From Citromicrobium bathyomarinum (GTDB lineage: Bacteria > Pseudomonadota > Alphaproteobacteria > Sphingomonadales > Sphingomonadaceae), in NCBI GenBank assembly GCA_001306305.2, contig CP155577.1:3207501-3271500 (forward strand): a stretch of 64,000 nucleotides of DNA, written 5' to 3'. Shown piece after piece: positions 17,454 to 26,905 of this stretch. How positions within the stretch are numbered: position 1 is the first letter of the stretch; each line of letters begins with the position of its first letter. The notes below the pieces were generated by a model. It was not told the DNA's origin and ran no database searches. It saw nothing but the letters and a program-made list of their open reading frames with translations. The position numbers and the translations under genes are program-made.

Positions 17454-18677
17454 ATGCCCCAACTTTCAGACACGCGCGATCTCCTGATCCTCGGCGGCGG
17501 ACTCGTCGGCATGACGCTGGCGCTGGCGGCGGCGAAGAAGGGCATCGCCAGCCATGTGGTCGACCGCGCCGATCCGGCAAGCCTGACCGCCGAAGGGTTC
17601 GACGGGCGCGCCTCGGCCATCTCCACCGCCAGCTGGAACCTGTTCACCAATATCGGCCTGGCCGAGTCGCTCGAGCCCTATGGCTGCCCGATCGCGAAGA
17701 TCGCGGTGACCGACCAGCTCAAGCCCGGTCGGATCGACTTCGCGCCAGAGGAGCATGAAGGCTCGCTCGGCCGCATGTTCGCCAACCGGCAGCTGCGCCT
17801 CGCGCTGTTCGAAGCGGCCAAGGCAGAGCCTCTGATCGCGTGGCATGCGGGCGTGGACGTGGTCTCGCGCGAGCGTAGCGATCATGGCGTCAGCGCGACG
17901 CTGGCCGACGGGACCGTGGTGAAGGGCCGTCTGATGGTCGCCGCCGAAGGCCGCCGCTCGCCCACGCGCGAGGAGGCCGGGCTCAAGATCGCCAACTGGC
18001 AGTACAACCACCGCGCGATCATCGCCGGGCTGATCCATTCCCAGCCGCACGAGAATGTCGCGTGGGAAATCTTCTATCCCGAAGGCCCCTTCGCGCTGCT
18101 GCCGATGCTCGACGACGAGCAGGGCCGGCACCGCAGCGCGCTGGTGTGGACCGTGGACGAGAGCGATGGCGACGGCGTGCTCGCGATGGGCGACCGCGCC
18201 TTCATCGCCGAGGTCGAGAAGCGGATGGGCCGTATCTTCGGCGATCTGCAGGCTAACGGCCCACGTTCATCCTATCCGCTCGGCTTCCACCACACCGCAA
18301 AGATCGTAGAGCACCGGCTCGCGCTGGTCGGCGATGCGGCGCACGGCATTCACCCGATCGCCGGGCAGGGTCTCAACCTGGGCCTGCGCGATGCGGGCGC
18401 GCTGGTGGAAGTGATCGCGGAGGCCAAGCGGCTCGGCCTCGATCCGGGCGATGCGGAGATGCTGGCGCGCTACGAGAGCTGGCGCGGGCTCGATGCATTC
18501 ATGGTCTCGCTGGCGACCGACGGGCTGACCCGGCTGTTCGGCGTTTCCGGCCCTGGTGCCTCGGCGATCCGGCGGCTGGGCATGGCAGGCGTACAGCGGA
18601 TCGAGCCGCTCAAGCGCTGGTTCATGGACGAAGCGCGCGGAGTGAGCGGAGACGTGCCTGCGCTGATGCAGGGCTAG
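17454..18677 (+). CDS. UbiH/COQ6-family FAD-dependent hydroxylase
   Basis: The 407-residue flavoprotein has an N-terminal Rossmann motif LILGGGLVGMTLALAAAKKG, a GRASAIS element near residue 53 and the FAD-binding HRLALVGDAAHGIHPIAGQGLNLGLRDA near the C-terminal third. This is the UbiH/UbiF/VisC/COQ6 signature. It most likely hydroxylates the ubiquinone ring. Which ring position cannot be told from sequence. It is divergent from the dsbD-type gene with 54 bases between. Confidence 0.92.
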   Translation: MPQLSDTRDLLILGGGLVGMTLALAAAKKGIASHVVDRADPASLTAEGFDGRASAISTASWNLFTNIGLAESLEPYGCPIAKIAVTDQLKPGRIDFAPEEHEGSLGRMFANRQLRLALFEAAKAEPLIAWHAGVDVVSRERSDHGVSATLADGTVVKGRLMVAAEGRRSPTREEAGLKIANWQYNHRAIIAGLIHSQPHENVAWEIFYPEGPFALLPMLDDEQGRHRSALVWTVDESDGDGVLAMGDRAFIAEVEKRMGRIFGDLQANGPRSSYPLGFHHTAKIVEHRLALVGDAAHGIHPIAGQGLNLGLRDAGALVEVIAEAKRLGLDPGDAEMLARYESWRGLDAFMVSLATDGLTRLFGVSGPGASAIRRLGMAGVQRIEPLKRWFMDEARGVSGDVPALMQG

Positions 18678-18723
18678 CCTCGTCTCGCACCGGGCGGCTG
18701 CCCGGCCCGAGAGAGACTGTGCC

Positions 18724-19707
18724 CTACCGCTGCTGCTGCTTCACCGGCGCGACCGCCGGGCTGGGCTGATCGATCCGCTCGCCCGACCCATCACGCAGCT
18801 TGCGCGGTTCGAGTACGGCGGCGGTTTCGATCAGGTCAAGCGCGCGCTGCGCGGCAGCGTAGCGGCGCACGTCCGCGACCCACTGGTCGGCTGCCTCTGC
18901 CCCAGGCATGTGCTGCACTTCCTCGATCGCGGCCTCGTAGCGACCAGTCTCCAGGAACATTCTCGCCCGTTCGATCCGCCGCTTCGGGCGAGGCGAAGGC
19001 GCACTCTGACGGCGAATGACGAACAGATTCGATAGCTCGCGCCGCAGGCGGTGCAAGCTCGGCTCTTGCGGCGACGAGCGCAGTTTGGGCTCGAGTCCTT
19101 CGAGCCGTGCGAGAAGCTGGTCGAGCGTGACCGGATTGCGGCTCATATCGGTCAGCGTGCGCACCGCGTTGGGCAGCGCATCGCCGAACCGCAGGCGCAA
19201 CTGGTCGGCCAGATAGCCAAGCTCTGCCCCACGCTCGATCGAGCGGCGGGTAGCGAAGGAGATCAGCAGACCCTCGGCCCGCGCGGCGTTGCCTGCGGCG
19301 GCCTGCGCCTGCAGGTCGAGCCGGGTGAGCCGCGCTTCGGCCTCGGCCAGCCGTTGTTCTATGCCGCCTTGCTGCTGTTCCACGCGCGCGGCACTCGCTT
19401 GCGAAGCGGTTTGGCGCGCGGTGGGGGCACGCGTGGCCGCGGAACGGCGCGGGGTAGGAATGATCGTCGCGACCTGCGCAGGCTCGGTCATTGCCGGGGT
19501 TACCATCGGGGTGGCCCCCGCTTGGGCCGACGGCTCGCTCGAGTCGCTGTTCTTGTCGGTCAGTGCGGCAACCGTTTCGGTATAGGTTTCGGGCCGCCAG
19601 ACGAGAAACAATGCCCCCGCCGCGACCAGCAGCACGATTACCAGCACCATGCCCAGCCAGGCACGCGACGGACGCATGCTACCCTGCCGGACTTCATCCA
19701 AATCCAT
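18724..19707 (-). CDS. Mitofilin-like (COG4223) membrane-anchored coiled-coil protein
   Basis: The 327-residue protein has one N-terminal transmembrane helix (near residues 15-37), a low-complexity Thr/Ala/Pro linker, a coiled coil (IEQRLAEAEARLTRLDLQAQAA) and an alpha-helical C-terminal half. Its place right after hemC and hemD is the one occupied by mitofilin-like/HemX-like proteins in Alphaproteobacteria. A role in membrane organisation is inferred. The start at 19707 precedes the membrane helix by a short cytoplasmic tail. Confidence 0.8.
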   Translation of the reverse strand: MDLDEVRQGSMRPSRAWLGMVLVIVLLVAAGALFLVWRPETYTETVAALTDKNSDSSEPSAQAGATPMVTPAMTEPAQVATIIPTPRRSAATRAPTARQTASQASAARVEQQQGGIEQRLAEAEARLTRLDLQAQAAAGNAARAEGLLISFATRRSIERGAELGYLADQLRLRFGDALPNAVRTLTDMSRNPVTLDQLLARLEGLEPKLRSSPQEPSLHRLRRELSNLFVIRRQSAPSPRPKRRIERARMFLETGRYEAAIEEVQHMPGAEAADQWVADVRRYAAAQRALDLIETAAVLEPRKLRDGSGERIDQPSPAVAPVKQQQR

Positions 19708-19763
19708 TACATTTCCATTCCCGTATGCTCCGTGATCCCGCACCGAAGCTTAGCGGTTATTGG

Positions 19764-20504
19764 TTAATGGCACATATCTGCGACCAGGGAAAGCAGCGCG
19801 GCGTCGCTGGTTTCGGGTGCCACAGCGACGTTTTTCCAGCCATCCGAAGCATGTGATGCAATACGCGGGGCGAGCGCGGCAAGCGACAGCTTCGCGCGAT
19901 CCACACCTGCGCGCTCGCACTCGGCAGCGAAGTGGCGTGCTGCGACGCCCGAGTGCAGCAGCACGACCCCGCCCTCGCGCAGCCGCGCGGCATCCTGATC
20001 GTCCAGCGCGCGGTGTACGATCCGGTAGGTGGTGCAGGTCTCGATCGTCACTCCCTCTGGCGGAGAGAGGGTCATGCGATCCTCGCCTGCAAGGCGCAGC
20101 AGCCGCAGCGGGGCATCGCGGGCCAGCGTGTCGAGCAGCTTCTGGAGCCCGCCCTCGCCCACCTGCGCGATCGGAAATCGCAGCGAGCAGGCGGCCTGCG
20201 CGGTCGCCTTGCCCACCGCATAGACCGGCAGGCGCGGCAGCATGTCGAGGCCGGTATCCGCCGCGCTGCCACCCATTGTCTCTGAAATTCGGCCCGCGTC
20301 CTCGTCCGTACCCTTCTCCGCATGGCGCAGCGCGTTGGCGCTGCCCAGCAGGATGCCGTCGAACGCGCCCTCGGGCACCTGCCAGGCAACCGCCTCGGCA
20401 TGGCTCAGCGGCATCGCCTCCATCGCGAGGCCCCGCTTGCGCCCGCGTGCCAGCGTGGCGGAAAGGCCCGGTTCGGGCCGCAGCACGAAGACGGTCGCAC
20501 CCAT
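19764..20504 (-). CDS. hemD: Uroporphyrinogen-III synthase HemD
   Basis: The 246-residue HemD-type protein converts hydroxymethylbilane to uroporphyrinogen III in tetrapyrrole synthesis. Sequence is poorly conserved in this family, but FVLRPEPGLSATLARG at the start, the VYAVGKATAQAA hinge segment and VVLLHSGVAARHFA near the C-terminus fit. It follows hemC by 10 bases, which strongly supports the call. The mitofilin-like gene is next in the operon. Confidence 0.92.
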   Translation of the reverse strand: MGATVFVLRPEPGLSATLARGRKRGLAMEAMPLSHAEAVAWQVPEGAFDGILLGSANALRHAEKGTDEDAGRISETMGGSAADTGLDMLPRLPVYAVGKATAQAACSLRFPIAQVGEGGLQKLLDTLARDAPLRLLRLAGEDRMTLSPPEGVTIETCTTYRIVHRALDDQDAARLREGGVVLLHSGVAARHFAAECERAGVDRAKLSLAALAPRIASHASDGWKNVAVAPETSDAALLSLVADMCH

Positions 20505-20514
20505 GGCCCTTCGC

Positions 20515-21444
20515 TCAGCTCGCGCCGGTGAACAGTGCGGTGATGCCCGGAGTGGCGCGCGCCAGCAGGTCGGCGGCGAAGGCGCGGATGGCCTCGTCGT
20601 CGCCCGGCGTCAGGTCGCTCGAACCATCGACCCGCTCCGCCCCGTCGGCGCTGAACAGCGCCGCGCGCATGTGCAGGCCTTCATCCGCATTCTCGACCAG
20701 CACGCCCACCGGGCTGTGGCACGAACCGCCCAGCGCCTCCAGCAGCGCACGCTCCGCCTCTACCTCGCGCCGCGTGGGCGCATCGTTGAGCGCATCGAGG
20801 TGCCCGCGGGTCACGCTATCCTCGGTCCGGCACTCGATCCCGATCGCCCCCTGCGAGGGCGCAGGCAGCCAGGTTTCGAGCGGCAGCGGCGTGCCGACCG
20901 ATTCCTGCCCCAGCCGCTCCAGCCCCGCCGCGGCGAGCAGCGTGACATCCGCCTCGCCCGCCTGCAGCTTGGCCATGCGGGTGGCGACATTGCCGCGAAA
21001 CAGCACGGTCTCGATATCGGGGCGCAGGTTCTTCATCTGCGCGGCGCGGCGCGGCGCGCTGGTGCCCAGCGTGGCCCCCTGCGGGATGCTGCGCAGCGAG
21101 CTTGCGCCGAGCAGCACGTCGCGCCGGTCCGCGCGCGGCAGGATCGCGGCGAGCGTGATCCACTCGGGCCGGATGGTCTCGACATCCTTCAGCGAATGAA
21201 CCGCCGCGTCGATCCGCCCTTCGTCGAGCCACGCGTCGAGCTCGCGCGTCCACAGCGCCTTGCCGCCGACATCGGCCAGCGGGCGGTCCTGCACCTTGTC
21301 GCCCCCGGCAACCACCGGGACCAGTTCGACCGCGCTTTCGTCCCATCCATGGGCGGCGCACAGCCGCGCGCGGGTCTCGTGAGCCTGCGCCATGGCGAGC
21401 GGGGATCGGCGGGTGCCGAGGCGGATGACGGGTATCGCTTTCAT
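20515..21444 (-). CDS. hemC: Hydroxymethylbilane synthase HemC
   Basis: The 309-residue enzyme polymerises four porphobilinogen units into hydroxymethylbilane. RLGTRRSPLAMAQA at the N-terminus, catalytic Asp87 in HSLKD, the PRRAAQ segment near 131-136 and cofactor-binding Cys242 in GGSC are all present. It is the first gene of a hemC-hemD-mitofilin-like operon and is divergent from tsaD with 45 bases between. Confidence 0.97.
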   Translation of the reverse strand: MKAIPVIRLGTRRSPLAMAQAHETRARLCAAHGWDESAVELVPVVAGGDKVQDRPLADVGGKALWTRELDAWLDEGRIDAAVHSLKDVETIRPEWITLAAILPRADRRDVLLGASSLRSIPQGATLGTSAPRRAAQMKNLRPDIETVLFRGNVATRMAKLQAGEADVTLLAAAGLERLGQESVGTPLPLETWLPAPSQGAIGIECRTEDSVTRGHLDALNDAPTRREVEAERALLEALGGSCHSPVGVLVENADEGLHMRAALFSADGAERVDGSSDLTPGDDEAIRAFAADLLARATPGITALFTGAS

Positions 21445-21489
21445 AGGCTTTGCTTGCCCTAGCCCGGCGCAGCGTTAAGGGAAAGCGCC

Positions 21490-22518
21490 ATGCCAGTGGT
21501 ACTCGGGATTGAATCCAGTTGCGACGAAACCGCGGTGGCGCTGGTCGGAACCGATCGGCGGATCATCGCGCAGCGGATCGCATCGCAGGACGAAGCGCAT
21601 CGCCCCTATGGCGGCGTAGTGCCGGAGATCGCCGCGCGCGCGCATGCGGAGCGGATCGCGCCGATGCTAGCCGAAGTGATGGACGAAGCCGGCATGCAGC
21701 TCGGCGATCTCGATGCGATCGCCGCGACTGCCGGTCCGGGGCTGATCGGCGGGGTGATGGTCGGGCTGGTCAGTGCCAAGGCGCTGGCAATGGCGAGCGA
21801 CGTGCCGCTGATCGCGGTCAATCATCTGGAAGGCCACGCGCTCAGCCCCCGGCTGGTCGCTCCCGAACTCGAATTTCCCTACCTCCTGCTGCTCGTCTCG
21901 GGCGGGCACTGCCAGATCCTGCGCTGCGAAGCCGTGGGGCAGTACCGCCGTTTGGCGACCACGATCGACGATGCGGTGGGCGAAGCGTTCGACAAGACCG
22001 CCAAGATCCTTGGCCTCGGCTTCCCCGGCGGCCCCGCGGTCGAGAAGCTGGCGCGCGAGGGCGATCCGAAAGCCGTGCCCCTGCCCCGCCCGCTGGTCGG
22101 CGGCAAGGAACCGCATTTCTCCTTCGCCGGGCTCAAGAGCGCGGTGCTGCGCGCGCACGACAGCGGCAAATATTCGACCGCCGACATCGCCGCCTCGTTC
22201 CAGCAGGCCGCGATCGACTGCCTGACCGACCGGCTGGAGCGCGCGATCGCGGCATCGGGCCATGCGCCCGCATTGGTCGTCGCAGGCGGCGTGGCCGCCA
22301 ATGCCAGCGTACGCGCCGCTCTGGAGGCGCTGGCGGAGCGCCACGCGATGCGTTTCGTCGCTCCTCCGCCCAAGCTGTGCACGGACAATGCCGCGATGAT
22401 TGCATGGGCCGGCTGTGAAAGGCTGGGCCAGAACGATCCGCTCGACTACAAGGCACGCCCACGCTGGCCGCTCGACCCCGAGGCAGAGCCAGCACGCGGG
22501 GCGGGAGTGAAGGCCTGA
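21490..22518 (+). CDS. tsaD: tRNA N6-adenosine threonylcarbamoyltransferase TsaD
   Basis: The 342-residue protein forms the t6A37 modification on ANN-decoding tRNAs with TsaB, TsaC and TsaE. GIESSCDETAVAL at the start, metal-binding HLEGH, SGGH and the C-terminal CTDNAAMIAWAG are characteristic. It overlaps gpsA by one base, a common Sphingomonadales arrangement. Confidence 0.97.
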   Translation: MPVVLGIESSCDETAVALVGTDRRIIAQRIASQDEAHRPYGGVVPEIAARAHAERIAPMLAEVMDEAGMQLGDLDAIAATAGPGLIGGVMVGLVSAKALAMASDVPLIAVNHLEGHALSPRLVAPELEFPYLLLLVSGGHCQILRCEAVGQYRRLATTIDDAVGEAFDKTAKILGLGFPGGPAVEKLAREGDPKAVPLPRPLVGGKEPHFSFAGLKSAVLRAHDSGKYSTADIAASFQQAAIDCLTDRLERAIAASGHAPALVVAGGVAANASVRAALEALAERHAMRFVAPPPKLCTDNAAMIAWAGCERLGQNDPLDYKARPRWPLDPEAEPARGAGVKA

Positions 22519-23507
22519 TGGCAGATGTAGCAGTGCTTGGTGGCGGAGCGTGGGGAACCGCGCTCGCGCAGATGCTCGCCAGCGATGGACGCGACGTGAC
22601 GCTGTGGGCGCTGGAGCCCGAAGTGGTGGCGGAGATCAACGCCGACCATCGCAACACGCCCTTTCTACCCGATGCACAGCTCGCCCCGTCCATCCGCGCG
22701 ACCGGCGACCTGGCCGATATCGCCGATGCGCAGACCATCCTGGCGGTCGCCCCCGCGCAGCACCTGCGCAAGGTGCTGGCCGAAATGCCCGAATTCTCCG
22801 GCGATCTGGTGATCTGCGCCAAAGGGATCGAGCAATCGACCGGCGCGCTGATGAGCGACATGGCGCACGAGACCTGCCCCAGGGCGAGCCTCGCCGCGCT
22901 GTCCGGCCCGACCTTCGCGCACGAAGTCGCTGCCGGACTGCCCGCTGCCGTCACCCTCGCGTGCGAGGGCGGTGAGGAGCAGTGGAAGCGGCTTTCCCCG
23001 GTGATCGCCCGCCCGACCTTCCGCCCCTATTACAGCGACGACCTGATCGGCGCGGAGATCGGCGGCGCGGTCAAGAACGTGCTCGCCATTGCCTGCGGCG
23101 TGGTAGACGGGCTGGCGCTCGGCCAGAATGCGCGCAACGCGCTGATCACGCGCGGGTTCGCCGAAATGGCCCGGTTCGGCGCGGCGCGCGGGGCCAGTTT
23201 CGACACGATGACCGGCCTGTGCGGGCTGGGCGATCTGGTCCTGACCTGCTCTTCCACCTCCAGCCGCAACTTCTCGCTCGGCAAGGCGATCGGTGAGGGG
23301 CAGGCCGCGGCCGACCTGATGGCCAACCGCCAGACCGTGGCCGAAGGCGCGCACACCGCGCCTGTGCTGCAGCGGCTGGCCCACGCGGAAGGAATCGACA
23401 TGCCGATCGTCGACGCGGTGGTCGCCATGCTCGAAGGCGCCAAGGCCGCCGATATTGCCGACGCACTGCTCGCCCGCCCGCTGACCACCGAAAGCCGCTC
23501 CGCTTGA
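22518..23507 (+). CDS. gpsA: NAD(P)H-dependent glycerol-3-phosphate dehydrogenase GpsA
   Basis: The 329-residue enzyme reduces dihydroxyacetone phosphate to sn-glycerol-3-phosphate for phospholipid synthesis. The Rossmann motif GGGAWGTALAQ, CAKGIE, SGPTFAHEVA and the catalytic region GGAVKNVLAIACG are present. The start codon overlaps the tsaD stop, and its own stop overlaps the next gene's probable TTG start, so the three genes look translationally coupled. Confidence 0.97.
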   Translation: MADVAVLGGGAWGTALAQMLASDGRDVTLWALEPEVVAEINADHRNTPFLPDAQLAPSIRATGDLADIADAQTILAVAPAQHLRKVLAEMPEFSGDLVICAKGIEQSTGALMSDMAHETCPRASLAALSGPTFAHEVAAGLPAAVTLACEGGEEQWKRLSPVIARPTFRPYYSDDLIGAEIGGAVKNVLAIACGVVDGLALGQNARNALITRGFAEMARFGAARGASFDTMTGLCGLGDLVLTCSSTSSRNFSLGKAIGEGQAAADLMANRQTVAEGAHTAPVLQRLAHAEGIDMPIVDAVVAMLEGAKAADIADALLARPLTTESRSA

Positions 23508-25045
23508 GCGCGAACGACACGACCGGAAATCCGCGCGACGAGGCTCCCGCCAAGGAAGCTCCGCGCGACGATATGGCTGCGCTCGCACGCGGCGGGCGGA
23601 CCAATTTCTTCGGCTTCCTGATCCGTCTCGCGGCGCGCATCCCCTTCCTGTTCATCGGCGGGCGCCTGTATGGCGACGAGATGCTGGGCCGCTTCGCCGC
23701 CGCGCTGGTGGTGATCGAACTGGCTAGCCAGGTCGCGGTGCTCGGCCAGAAGCGCGGCCTCGCCCAGCAGTTGAGCGAGAACGAGACGCGCGACCCATCG
23801 CACACCGTCGCCGATGCACTGACGCTCAGCCTGGTCACCTCGCTGGTCTTCACCGGCCTGCTGCTGCTGTTTCCAAAACTGATGTTCCCCAACGGCGCGA
23901 ATGGCGATCTGTCCTGGCTGCTGGTGTTCACGATCCTGCCCTTTGCGCTGACCGAGGTTGCGCTGGCGGCCTGCGCCTACCGGTTCGATATCGGCGCGAC
24001 CGTGCGCAGCCGTGCGATCGTGGAGCCGTGGGCGATCTCCATCGCGGCGGGCGCGCTGTTCTTCGTGGTGCCCGACAGCGGGCTGGAACTGGCCTATGTC
24101 GTGTCGATCATCGCCGCGTCGGTCGCCGCGTTCATGCCCGCGATCCACCATTACGGGCTGCCGCGCGGCTGGCTGCCGCATCCCGCGCGCGTGTTCCGCC
24201 TTGCGGTGCGCAACCTGCCGCTGGCAGGCGCGGACGCGATCGAATGGGGCACGCGCAAGCTCGACCTGTTCATCCTCGCCCAGTTCGCCAATCCCTCGCA
24301 GGTCGGCGTCTATTACGCGGTGCAGCAGGTCGCCACGCTGCCGCAGAAGCTCAAGACCAGCTTCGATCCGATCCTGGGCCCGGTGATCACCGCCGCGCTG
24401 AAGGTGGGCGACCGCTCCGCAATCGCGAAACAGATCTGCCAGGTCGGCTTCTGGATCGTCGCCATGCAGGCAGGCATCGCGCTGGCGCTGGCGATCCCCG
24501 GCGAAGCGGTGATGGGCCTGCTGGGGCCGGACTTCGTCAGCGGCACCGGGGCGCTTTCGATCCTGCTGGTGGCCGAAGTGGTCGCCGCGCTGGCGGTCGT
24601 CTCCGAAAGCGCGCTGATCTACATCGCGCGGATGCGCAACCTGATCGTCTCGATCGCGACGATCGCGTTCCAGGCGGTGCTGACCATCGGCTTCATGGTC
24701 GCGATCACCGAATATGAGCTCGCCGAAAGCCTGCGTGCGCCTGCCGCCGCGCTGGCGCTGGCCATCTCGCTTGCTGCTGCGAGCATTATCAAGAGCGTGA
24801 TGCTCGGCCGCATTCTGGGCGAGACGGTCAACAATTTCCGCTGGGGGCTGGTGATCGCCGCGATCCCCGCCGCGCTGGTCGGCTGGGGGGTGACGCAGCT
24901 GCCCGAATGGGTCGAGCTGGTGGTCGGCATTCCCGCCATCCTCGCGACCTATGCGGTGATCGTGTGGTTCGTCGGCTTCCGCGAAGACGACCGCGTGCTG
25001 TTCCGGCGCAACCTTGGCCAGGACGGAGAGACGCCGGCGAGCTAG
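23504..25045 (+). CDS. Polysaccharide flippase-like membrane protein (MOP superfamily)
   Basis: The 513-residue protein has about 14 hydrophobic helices arranged like oligosaccharide flippases (Wzx/MATE-like). GRTNFFGFLIRLAARIPFLFIGG begins the first helix, and the segment RKLDLFILAQFANPSQVGVYYAVQQVATLPQKLK is typical. It probably translocates lipid-linked saccharide. Translation likely begins at TTG 23504, overlapping the gpsA stop by 4 bases; an internal ATG at 23573 is the alternative. No glycosyltransferase neighbours are present. Confidence 0.85.
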   Translation: MSANDTTGNPRDEAPAKEAPRDDMAALARGGRTNFFGFLIRLAARIPFLFIGGRLYGDEMLGRFAAALVVIELASQVAVLGQKRGLAQQLSENETRDPSHTVADALTLSLVTSLVFTGLLLLFPKLMFPNGANGDLSWLLVFTILPFALTEVALAACAYRFDIGATVRSRAIVEPWAISIAAGALFFVVPDSGLELAYVVSIIAASVAAFMPAIHHYGLPRGWLPHPARVFRLAVRNLPLAGADAIEWGTRKLDLFILAQFANPSQVGVYYAVQQVATLPQKLKTSFDPILGPVITAALKVGDRSAIAKQICQVGFWIVAMQAGIALALAIPGEAVMGLLGPDFVSGTGALSILLVAEVVAALAVVSESALIYIARMRNLIVSIATIAFQAVLTIGFMVAITEYELAESLRAPAAALALAISLAAASIIKSVMLGRILGETVNNFRWGLVIAAIPAALVGWGVTQLPEWVELVVGIPAILATYAVIVWFVGFREDDRVLFRRNLGQDGETPAS

Positions 25046-25132
25046 CGCGACAGCATTCAGAGGGCGTTCACTGGCAAAGGGCGACCCCCTTCCCGGATCA
25101 TACAAACGACAGGCATCAAGGGGAGTTTGGTG

Positions 25133-26854
25133 ATGGGAATGAAGAACGTCGCGGCGATCACGGTCGTCAGCCTGGCCCTGGCGGGCTGTGCAACCGCAGA
25201 CAATGCCGACGAGATCGTCCTGACAGGCGCCAAGGCCGAGCGGTCGGCCGAAGTGCCGCCTCCGCCGCCTCCGCCTCCCCCACCTCCTCCGCCGCCCCCA
25301 CCCCCGTCGCCTTCGGCGCAGGCCTTCGCCGCCCCCAGCGCGATCATGGTCACCGGATCGCGGATTTCGCGCGAGGAGGCCGACGCGACCGCGCAGCCGC
25401 AGACCACCTCGCCCGATCTGCGCTACGTGCCCTCGATCGTCATTCCGACCGTGCCCGACCGGGAGCGGTACGATGGCAAGGATGTGTCCGAGGTCGCGGT
25501 GACGCTGGAACAGCCGGTCTCGACCTTCTCGGTCGATGTCGACACGGGCGCCTATTCCAACGCGCGCCGGATGCTGACCGACGGCCAGATGCCGCCCAAG
25601 GGCGCGGTGCGGACCGAGGAGTTCGTCAACTACTTCCGCTACGACTATCCGCGCCCCACCAGCGCGCAGGATGCGCCCTTCACGGTCAACATGGATGTCG
25701 CACGCACGCCGTGGGATGCCGACACGCGGCTGGTCCGCATCGGTCTCGCCGGATACGAGGCTCCGAAGGCGGAGCGGCCTGCCGCCAACCTCGTCTTCCT
25801 GCTCGACGTATCGGGTTCGATGTCGAGCGCGGACAAGCTGCCGCTGGTGAAGACCGCGATGAAGACGCTGGTCGGCCAGCTGACGCCGAAGGATCGCGTG
25901 TCGATCGTAGTCTATGCGGGCGCGGCGGGCCTTGTGCTCGAACCGACCAGCGACTCGCGTGAGATCATGGCTGCGCTCGACCAGTTGCAGGCGGGCGGAT
26001 CGACCGCCGGCGGTGCTGGGCTGGAACTGGCCTACAAGGTTGCCGAGGCAAGCAAGGTCGACGGGATCAACCGCGTGATCCTGGCCACCGACGGCGATTT
26101 CAACGTCGGCCTGTCGGACAACGACAAGCTGCTCGAATATGTCGAGGACAAGCGCAAGAACGGCATCGCGATGAGCGTGCTGGGCTTCGGGCGCGGCAAT
26201 ATCAACGAAGCGCTGATGGAGCAGATCGCCGACAAGGGTAACGGCAATTACGGCTACATCGACTCCGCGATCGAGGCGCGCAAGGTGCTCGGCGAACAGC
26301 TCGGCGCGACGCTCTACACCATCGCCAAGGACGTGAAGATCCAGGTCGAGTTCAACCCCGCAGTGATCAGCCAGTACCGCCTGATCGGGTACGAGAACCG
26401 CATCCTTCGCGAACAGGATTTTGATAACGACGCGGTCGATGCGGGCGATATCGGATCGGGCCACCAGGTCACCGCGATCTACGAGGTCGTGCCCGCGAAT
26501 GCCGACGGCTGGATCGCCGAGCGCCGCTATCAGGACAAGATCCCGCAGGCGGCGAGCGACAAGGCAACCGAAGCCGCCTTCGTCAAGCTGCGCTACAAGC
26601 AGCCGGACGGTGACACTTCGACGCTGATCACCGAGGCGCTGCCCGCACGGATGCTGGCCGCCGCGCCCGCCCCCTCGGGCGACTTTGCCTTCGCCACCTC
26701 GGTCGCCGCCTTTGCCCAGAAGCTGCGCGGCGACACGCTGCTGGACGACTATTCCTACGATGCGATCCGTGCCTTGGCCGGGCCGCAGCGTGACTTCTAC
26801 CGGCAGGAATTCCTCAAGCTGGTCGGCGTCGCCGAAGGGCTCGATCAGGAATAA
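25133..26854 (+). CDS. VWA-domain lipoprotein (YfbK-like) with a 17-proline run
   Basis: The 573-residue lipoprotein (lipobox LAGC near residue 16) has three parts: a linker with 17 consecutive prolines, a YfbK N-terminal region (PVSTFSVDVDTGAYSNARRML), and a von Willebrand A domain with MIDAS motif DVSGS followed by a DUF3520-type C-terminus. GGGGAG lies 7 bases before the ATG at 25133. Two sequences, EIVLTG and IMVTGSRI, flank the proline run and resemble the VTGSR opening of TonB-receptor plugs. The function is unknown. The proline run should require EF-P. Confidence 0.9.
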   Translation: MGMKNVAAITVVSLALAGCATADNADEIVLTGAKAERSAEVPPPPPPPPPPPPPPPPPSPSAQAFAAPSAIMVTGSRISREEADATAQPQTTSPDLRYVPSIVIPTVPDRERYDGKDVSEVAVTLEQPVSTFSVDVDTGAYSNARRMLTDGQMPPKGAVRTEEFVNYFRYDYPRPTSAQDAPFTVNMDVARTPWDADTRLVRIGLAGYEAPKAERPAANLVFLLDVSGSMSSADKLPLVKTAMKTLVGQLTPKDRVSIVVYAGAAGLVLEPTSDSREIMAALDQLQAGGSTAGGAGLELAYKVAEASKVDGINRVILATDGDFNVGLSDNDKLLEYVEDKRKNGIAMSVLGFGRGNINEALMEQIADKGNGNYGYIDSAIEARKVLGEQLGATLYTIAKDVKIQVEFNPAVISQYRLIGYENRILREQDFDNDAVDAGDIGSGHQVTAIYEVVPANADGWIAERRYQDKIPQAASDKATEAAFVKLRYKQPDGDTSTLITEALPARMLAAAPAPSGDFAFATSVAAFAQKLRGDTLLDDYSYDAIRALAGPQRDFYRQEFLKLVGVAEGLDQE

Positions 26855-26905
26855 GCCTGGCCCGCACGCTTGTCCTTTGGGGCAGGCACTGTCTATCGGG
26901 GTGGG

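Noticed and set aside
18690-18706. CCGGGC-GGCT-GCCCGG hairpin as a terminator
   Set aside because: The stem is short and no T-run follows on either strand.
25057-25407. Glycine-run open frame on the minus strand
   Set aside because: It is the antisense reading of the proline run in the VWA lipoprotein.
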